Shown piece by piece: positions 59,292 to 64,000 of a stretch of 64,000 nt of DNA. The notes below the pieces were generated by a model. It saw only the letters and a program-made list of their open reading frames with translations, was not told the origin of the DNA and made no database searches. How positions within the stretch are numbered: the stretch's first letter is position 1; every line of letters begins with the position of its first letter. The DNA comes from VXMO01 sp034422835 (GTDB taxonomy: Bacteria > Chloroflexota > Dehalococcoidia > UBA6926): NCBI GenBank assembly GCA_034422835.1, contig DAOUJJ010000005.1, positions 93,595-157,594 on the forward strand, given 5' to 3'. The translations under genes were made by a program, and so were the position numbers.

Positions 59292-59324
59292 CGCTGCGAA
59301 CCCCGGCTCTTGGCCCCGTTCAGG

Positions 59325-59350
59325 GAGAATCTCCGTTGGAGAGGATTCTC
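59325..59350. terminator. Hairpin at the convergent kinase/zinc-permease ends
   Basis: GAGAATCTCC (59325-59334) and GGA-GAG-GATTCTC (59338-59350) pair with a 3-nt bulge and a GTT loop, overlapping the permease stop. A plausible two-way terminator. Confidence 0.45.
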
Positions 59351-60167
59351 AGATGGTGGCTCTTCGCTTGGATACAACTGCGAGTACGAATATCGCGCTT
59401 GAGACCAGCGTCATGGCTGGACCGGCGGGTAGATTGAAGTGGTAAGAGACATAGAGGCCTGTAATGGCGGCTGCGGTTCCCAGCATCGCCGCCACCAACA
59501 TCATCGAAACGAATCGTCTGACCAACAGATGCGCGGTAGCAGCAGGCGTTACCAGCATTGCCATGACGAGAACTATGCCCGCTGCCTGGATCCCAATCAC
59601 GATAACGAGGGCAAGAATGACCAGGAACGCATAGTCGACGAAGTTGGTGCGCCTGCCGAAGACCTGCGATCCTACGGGATCAAAGCTCGCGAACATCAGC
59701 CAGTGGTGAAGAGCGAAGAGCCCAAGGATGACTATCGCGGTTACGCCAAGGGCCACATAGATGTCGGTTGCAGTAATCGCCAGGGGTTGTCCCAGCAACA
59801 GGTCTTCCATATCAACCCTGATGGTCGTCGCGCCTGCCAGCAGCACGAGGCCCAGGGCGAACATGGTGGCGAAGAGAATGCCTATGGACGTATCCGTGCT
59901 GAGGCCCGCGCGCCTGCTCACAACCCTGACGAGCACGGCAACGGACACCCCTGTTGGGACGGCCGCGATAGCGGGGTTGATGCCCACCAGAAACCCAACC
60001 ACCATTCCCGGCAGCACGGCGTGGGCGAGAGCATCCCCTATGAAGGCGAGGTTCCTGGTGATGACGTACGCTCCAACCAGCGGACACATCACTCCCACAA
60101 GCACCGAGCCGATCAGGGCTCGTATCATGAAGCCGTACTCAAGTGGCGCGATAACGAAATCTATCAC
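59349..60167 (-). CDS. Zinc/manganese ABC transporter permease (ZnuB/AztB family)
   Basis: 272 residues from GTG 60167; GTGA overlap with the ATPase stop. A multi-TM ABC-3 family permease: MCPLVGAYVITRNLAFIGDALAHAVLPGMVVGFL, RRAGLSTDTSIGILFATMFALG, DYAFLVILALVIVIGIQAAGIVLVMAMLVTPAATAHLLVRRF. Transports a divalent metal, most likely zinc given the binding protein in the same operon. Last gene. Confidence 0.93.
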   Translation of the reverse strand: MIDFVIAPLEYGFMIRALIGSVLVGVMCPLVGAYVITRNLAFIGDALAHAVLPGMVVGFLVGINPAIAAVPTGVSVAVLVRVVSRRAGLSTDTSIGILFATMFALGLVLLAGATTIRVDMEDLLLGQPLAITATDIYVALGVTAIVILGLFALHHWLMFASFDPVGSQVFGRRTNFVDYAFLVILALVIVIGIQAAGIVLVMAMLVTPAATAHLLVRRFVSMMLVAAMLGTAAAITGLYVSYHFNLPAGPAMTLVSSAIFVLAVVSKRRATI

Positions 60168-60931
60168 GTTGTCCCGGCGCCACTCCCGTCCATCACAAGA
60201 CTCACACCGTGAGCCCCGTACAACTGCTCCATGACCTCGATCGTAAACACTTCCTCAGGCGGGCCGCAGGCGCATACGTGACCGTTCAAGCACAGCACCT
60301 CGTCGAAACGGCCGGTCAGGTTGGTCAGGTCGTGGGTGGCCACGAGGACAATGCGGCCCTCATCTCTCAGCGTTTGGAGAACCGCGATGAGGTCCTCCTG
60401 CGCGCCCACGTCAACTCCGCTGAATGCCTCATCCAGGAGAAGCACGCTCGCCTCCTGGGCCAGCGCTCGGGCGACGAATACTCTCTGCTTCTGCCCTCCT
60501 GAAAGCTCCGTCATCAGAGCGGAGCGGTGGTCCCACAGTCCCACGCGGCCCAGGCACGCATTCACAAGTTCGCGATCTTTCCTGCCGGGCCGCCGAAACC
60601 ACCCCAGCCTGCAACACCGGCCCATCATCACAACGTCCATCACGGTGACCGGGAACCGCCAGTTGACGCTCTCTCGCTGAGGCACGTAGGCCAAAGCCCC
60701 GCCTCCCTGGTCAACACGGTTGAGGGTTACCTTCCCCCGGCGGACCGGAAGGAGTCCGGCAATAGCATTGAATAACGTGCTCTTGCCGGCTCCATTCGGT
60801 CCTACAACGCCCATGAGCGTCCCCGCCTCCACCTCGAAGGAGACGCTGCTCAGGGCCAGGTGCCCATCGATCTCAACGCTTACGTCCTTGAGCGAAACGC
60901 TCGCGTTGTGTGGGTTCGATATGGCGGTCAC
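60164..60931 (-). CDS. Zinc ABC transporter ATP-binding protein (ZnuC/AztA family)
   Basis: 255 residues from GTG 60931; GTGA overlap with the binding-protein stop. Walker A GPNGAGKSTLFNAI, signature ELSGGQKQRVFVARAL, Walker B LLLDEAFSGVD, H-loop ATHDL. DVVMMGRCCRLGWFRRPGRKD (with two Cys) is typical of the metal-ABC subgroup. Energises the permease. Middle gene of the three, tightly coupled on both sides. Confidence 0.94.
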   Translation of the reverse strand: MTAISNPHNASVSLKDVSVEIDGHLALSSVSFEVEAGTLMGVVGPNGAGKSTLFNAIAGLLPVRRGKVTLNRVDQGGGALAYVPQRESVNWRFPVTVMDVVMMGRCCRLGWFRRPGRKDRELVNACLGRVGLWDHRSALMTELSGGQKQRVFVARALAQEASVLLLDEAFSGVDVGAQEDLIAVLQTLRDEGRIVLVATHDLTNLTGRFDEVLCLNGHVCACGPPEEVFTIEVMEQLYGAHGVSLVMDGSGAGTT

Positions 60932-63294
60932 CTCAATGCTTCTACGATGCGTTCCACGTTCGATCTCGCCATGCCAAGGTACGTTTCGGCGCCGCTCCCT
61001 TCAGGTCCGAGCGATCCCGAATAGATCTGAACCAGTTCCGCGCCGGTCTCGTTCGCTATGGCTTGCGCCAGCCTCTCACTGACCGTCGTCTCGCCGAATA
61101 CCGCCGGCACGTTGTGTTCACGTATCACGTCGACAACACTCGCAATGTGCTCCGCTGAAGGCTCCACGTGAGTCGCCAGGGACGGTATGACCAGCCCGAC
61201 TATCTCAAACCCGTAAAGCTCAGCAAAGTAGGAGAGGCTGTCGTGTGATGTTACCAGCAGCCTGCGCTCCGGCGCCACCAAACTGACCTGCTCCAGCGTC
61301 CATGCGTGAAGCTCATCGAGCTGCTGACCGTAGTCCGCTGCGTTCTGGAAGTAGGTCTCCGCATTCGCAGGGTCGATGGCCGCAAAGCGGGCGGCTATTT
61401 CGCCGACTGCGATCTTCACCCGAGGTGGATCGAACCAGAAGTGAGGATCCTCCGGCCCGTGATCATGGTCGTGATGACCTTCTTCATCCTCATGATCGTC
61501 ATGCTCGTCCTCATGCTCATCGTGCTCGTCCTCATGCTCACCAACGCCCAATCCGACGAAGGCGAGGCTGCGGGGCTGCCCGCTGATGGGCCACCTGTGC
61601 TCAATCTCACCATCCTCGATGTGGAACTCAATAATCTGATTTCCAACCCTATCGGAAAGGTAGAGATTCTCGCCAACAATGATGAATGATGGAGAGGTGC
61701 TGCTGTCAAACGCCTGCACAATTTCGTGGCTTGCCTCTATCTCGCCTGTCTCCACATGGATGACGTTCAAGATCCCATCGTATGACAGTGCCAGCAGATG
61801 CTCACCATGAGCGTCAAAAGCGGCGCCGCTCACGCTCTTCTCAGCGGTTGGAGGCAGGACGAGTGACATTTCCCCGCCCTCAGCGTCGATCGACCAGAGT
61901 CCGCCGTTCAGGCGAGTGCCGCTCTCATCCCTGTACGAGGCAGAGCCGAAGAAGTACTCGGCATCGTGGTGCCCCCACAGAGTGCCGATGCGGGCGGCCG
62001 GATTCATACCGGGCGGGTTCGAGATGAACGAATGCTCGTATTCGCCGAAATGGGCATGCATGAACAGCACGCCGCCGGCGCAGCCGAACACCACGCCATG
62101 CGAATTGCTGGCCTCGCCATGGAGGGCCGGGCACGCGTTGGCCGCGTCCTCAGAGACGACCTCGCCGTCCGTCGTCCAGACCTCCACGCCGAGCGGCAGG
62201 CTGCTTGTGCCCGCAACACTCGGGTAGTCCGGATTGTTGGTCGTCACCAGAACGTTGCCATCCTCCAGCACAATGGCTGCGCCGTGCTGCAGACCTGCAT
62301 CCAGCCAGATCGGCTCATAGTCATTGAGCTCTTCCGAAAGGTCATGCTCCTCGAACAGAGCGATGCGGCCGGACCCGTCATGGTAGATTGCCGTCCAGCC
62401 GGCATGAGTGTTGAAGTGGACGGGCCGGTTGTCAGTTGTTCCCAAGGTCAAAAGGCGAACAGGGTCCGTAACCAGATCAAAGTGATCGCCGTGTTCCTCA
62501 AGGTAGACGCCGCCATCGAAGATGTGGACGCGGTCGTCATTGGCCGCATCGTCCCCCGGGCCGCGCGCGAGAGCATAGGCAAAACGTCCGCTTGGGCTCG
62601 TATAGAGCCTTGCCGCGGGCGCCGCCACTTGCAGGCTCCGCACATCCAACTGTTCCGTGGTGAGGTCAAGGACCGACACCGCGGGAAGCTGTCCGTCCGC
62701 AATGAGAAGTCGGCCGGTTAGTTCCTCGTGGCCCATCCCTTCTTCATGCTCGTCATGCTCATCTTCATGCTCGTCTTCGTGCTCATCCTCATGCTCGTCC
62801 TCATCGTGATGCATACCCACGGCGGATTCGATGGGGTTCACACCGTCACCAAGCGCCACTATCTTGGATTCGTCCGCGCTGGCGTTCTGCAGCAGGCCGT
62901 CAATCCAGTCACCTTCAAGGCCAAGGCCGACGGTGAACACGACATCCGCGTCCGCCACCCTGGCAATGTCCTGGGTTCCCGGTATGAACGTGTGAGGGTC
63001 GCCGCCCGCTGGCAGCAGACCGAATACCTCTACGTTGTCTCCGCCTACCACTCGTGCCCAATCAGCCACAAAGTTGGTGGTTCCCACCACATGAAGCGAG
63101 GGCTCAGTGGGCATGGAGGATCCGCTGCCAGTGGAACTCGAGGGCTCCTGGGTTGGCTGCGGCGCATCCGGTGTTGCGGTGTTCTCGTCATCTGAGCAGG
63201 CAAGCACAAGAGCCACGCTCAATAAGAGAAGACCCAGAACAAACGCCCGGGTCGGAATTCCCCAGTGTATTTTGAGACTATGTATCATTGACAT
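60928..63294 (-). CDS. Zinc-binding lipoprotein (ZnuA/AztC) with nested AztD-like beta-propeller chaperone domain
   Basis: 788 residues from ATG 63294 (GGGGGA upstream). Signal peptide with lipobox ALVLAC (Cys33), Ser/Thr/Pro linker, then ZnuA N-lobe (~65-160) with GGDPHTF (ligand His101). Residues 161-190 are a His/Glu/Asp-rich run (repeating EHEDEHEDEH), 190-~580 form a beta-propeller with YLEEHGDHFD, ACPALHGEAS and FGCAGGVLFM segments matching the AztD zinc chaperone type, and 585-612 is a second acidic His run. The ZnuA C-lobe follows: DPHFWFDP (His618), VTSHDSLSYF (His684), and FGETTVS (Glu735), completing the site. Known AztD proteins hand zinc to AztC as separate chains; here both are in one polypeptide. 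Part of a coupled zinc ABC operon. Confidence 0.9.
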   Translation of the reverse strand: MSMIHSLKIHWGIPTRAFVLGLLLLSVALVLACSDDENTATPDAPQPTQEPSSSTGSGSSMPTEPSLHVVGTTNFVADWARVVGGDNVEVFGLLPAGGDPHTFIPGTQDIARVADADVVFTVGLGLEGDWIDGLLQNASADESKIVALGDGVNPIESAVGMHHDEDEHEDEHEDEHEDEHDEHEEGMGHEELTGRLLIADGQLPAVSVLDLTTEQLDVRSLQVAAPAARLYTSPSGRFAYALARGPGDDAANDDRVHIFDGGVYLEEHGDHFDLVTDPVRLLTLGTTDNRPVHFNTHAGWTAIYHDGSGRIALFEEHDLSEELNDYEPIWLDAGLQHGAAIVLEDGNVLVTTNNPDYPSVAGTSSLPLGVEVWTTDGEVVSEDAANACPALHGEASNSHGVVFGCAGGVLFMHAHFGEYEHSFISNPPGMNPAARIGTLWGHHDAEYFFGSASYRDESGTRLNGGLWSIDAEGGEMSLVLPPTAEKSVSGAAFDAHGEHLLALSYDGILNVIHVETGEIEASHEIVQAFDSSTSPSFIIVGENLYLSDRVGNQIIEFHIEDGEIEHRWPISGQPRSLAFVGLGVGEHEDEHDEHEDEHDDHEDEEGHHDHDHGPEDPHFWFDPPRVKIAVGEIAARFAAIDPANAETYFQNAADYGQQLDELHAWTLEQVSLVAPERRLLVTSHDSLSYFAELYGFEIVGLVIPSLATHVEPSAEHIASVVDVIREHNVPAVFGETTVSERLAQAIANETGAELVQIYSGSLGPEGSGAETYLGMARSNVERIVEALR

Positions 63295-63348
63295 CCAACG
63301 TTCCCCCTTCGGTGGTCAGTGATAGAAATCGAAACGACTCAACAAAGA

Positions 63349-63377
63349 ACCGTATCAAGCAGATATCAGCTTGTCAA
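63349..63377 (-). promoter_or_regulatory. Promoter of the zinc operon with an 18-bp palindromic operator in the spacer
   Basis: Minus strand TTGACA (63377-63372), 17-nt spacer, TACGGT (63354-63349), ~48-nt leader to ATG 63294. The spacer and -35 edge hold CAAGC-A-GATATC-A-GCTTG (63356-63373), symmetric in all but the two A positions. Placement inside the promoter fits repression, as by Zur (a Fur-family zinc regulator), but no regulator gene is in the window. Confidence 0.6.
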
Positions 63378-63943
63378 CAGCCGCCCTCCCTCTCGGCGCC
63401 GCATGAGGGGGCAACGGCAGCAATTTTGCGCAGTTCCCCGGATAATCATAAAAGGTCACAGAAAATCGACCAGATTGTCACAGAATGGTTACACCCAGGT
63501 GGTATAGTGGCGCAAGGTGAGACTCGCAGTACATTGTCGGGAGGTGCCCCTTGGTCCTTGTGCTGTGAAAGCCTTTGCCTCCAACACCATCAGAACCGGT
63601 GGCAAGCGGCCTGACTGAGATGTCTCACGCTCGCTGCGCCTCAGCGCGCCCTACTTACACCCGTTTCCACACCCGCTCGTTGGCCATGCGCAGCCCCCGC
63701 ATCCCGACACGGGGGCCGCAGGCGTAAGCCCTCCCAGGACCGCGCGCTGAGCCTGCCCGCAGTCGGCGAACCCCCATACCCACCATAGAGAACCATGTGC
63801 TATCATCGTCTCTGATCCAACAGTAGACACCGACATCGTCACCGTCGGGAGGATAGAGACAGGGAGGTAGAGCAGGATGAGGAACATCACCCGGACCCAC
63901 TCAGTTCCGCGCCGCCTGCTGAGGGCGGCCATGCCATCTTCTA
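63378..63943. other. Gene-poor stretch upstream of the zinc operon
   Basis: No gene I can support. Open frames here (e.g. 63651-63932 on -) have no recognised motif and unlike codon use. A possible gene start lies at 63879 (+), MRNITRTHSVPRRLLRAAM, behind AGGGAGG, but it runs into the poly-C end. Confidence 0.5.
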
Positions 63944-64000
63944 CCCCCCCCCCCCCCCCCCCCCCCCTCTATTTTGCCCCCCCCCCCCCCCCCCCCCCCC
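63944..64000. other. Poly-C runs at the end of the window (C24 and C24)
   Basis: Two 24-base C runs (63944-63967 and 63977-64000) separated by TCTATTTTG. Most simply a contig-end assembly or sequencing artefact (unfilled signal in two-colour sequencing reads as G, hence C on this strand). Not treated as biology. Confidence 0.7.

Noticed and set aside
61471..62808. 12-nt tandem repeats as a mobile or CRISPR-like element
   Set aside because: They encode His/Glu/Asp-rich loops in frame inside the zinc-binding protein; no spacers or cas genes.
63651..63932. A 93-aa protein on the minus strand
   Set aside because: Starts almost in the poly-C end, has no motif or clear RBS, and two overlapping frames are equally open; looks like a repeat or random ORF.
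63944..64000. Poly-C runs as a structured element
   Set aside because: Pure long C runs at the very end are typical of assembly or base-calling artefacts.

Overview
The window looks like part of a chromosome, or a large contig, of a free-living GC-rich bacterium. I infer Chloroflexota, perhaps the SAR202/Dehalococcoidia side. The hints are several xanthine-dehydrogenase/CoxL-type molybdo-hydroxylases, duplicated two-domain VOC (glyoxalase-like) proteins, a complex I operon with no NADH module, and lipoproteins with long Pro/Thr linkers. This placement rests on gene content only; there is no rRNA in the window. GTG and TTG starts are common. No phage, IS element, plasmid function or CRISPR array is visible.

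Layout. 1-3485 (mostly +): the end of an S41 protease, a small YHS-like protein, thiI and an ACT-malic enzyme. 3522-11659 (all -): one tightly packed run alkD-like, ruvB, def, cca, secD, secF, alpha/beta hydrolase, dedA. 11691-18618 (-): a lone molybdo-hydroxylase large subunit, GYD protein, Nudix hydrolase, GNAT acetyltransferase, NAD kinase and two tandem VOC proteins. 18826-29146 (-): the nuoABCDHIJK-(64-aa ORF)-LMN operon with a visible promoter. 29259-34832: an orphan OppD-type ATPase, holA, then a membrane pseudokinase fused to a zinc ribbon and a PQQ-type propeller, followed by ychF. 34833-45849 (-): pyrE, a degenerate PyrE-like protein, an M20 carbamoylase-type hydrolase, pyrK, pyrD, coxG, and coxS-coxL-coxM-coxL. 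45996-52187 (+): a lipoprotein trypsin-like protease, an amidohydrolase coupled to an asparaginase-like protein, and a Pgi-type isomerase. 52402-52702: three tRNA genes (Leu, Arg, Val). 52836-56396: an FAD oxidoreductase and a lipoprotein metalloprotease, each broken by one extra base in a homopolymer, on either side of a META-domain lipoprotein. 56510-59291 (+): a small secreted protein with an OmpR-type regulator and a histidine kinase. 59349-63294 (-): a zinc ABC uptake operon. The last 50-60 bases are poly-C runs that look like a contig-end artefact.

The most interesting system is the zinc operon. Its periplasmic zinc-binding lipoprotein (ZnuA/AztC type, 788 aa) carries a complete AztD-like beta-propeller zinc-chaperone domain nested in its His-rich loop, between two nearly identical His/Glu/Asp-rich segments. 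One polypeptide therefore seems to join chaperone and receptor. A near-perfect 18-bp palindrome fills the spacer of its likely promoter, as expected for a Zur-type operator. Second is the pseudokinase-zinc ribbon-TM-propeller protein, which has lost the standard kinase catalytic residues. Also notable are a 46/48-bp palindromic element with TACAAT repeated upstream of two neighbouring operons, an asparaginase-like enzyme with Phe in place of the catalytic Asp, and a degenerate PyrE next to the real one.
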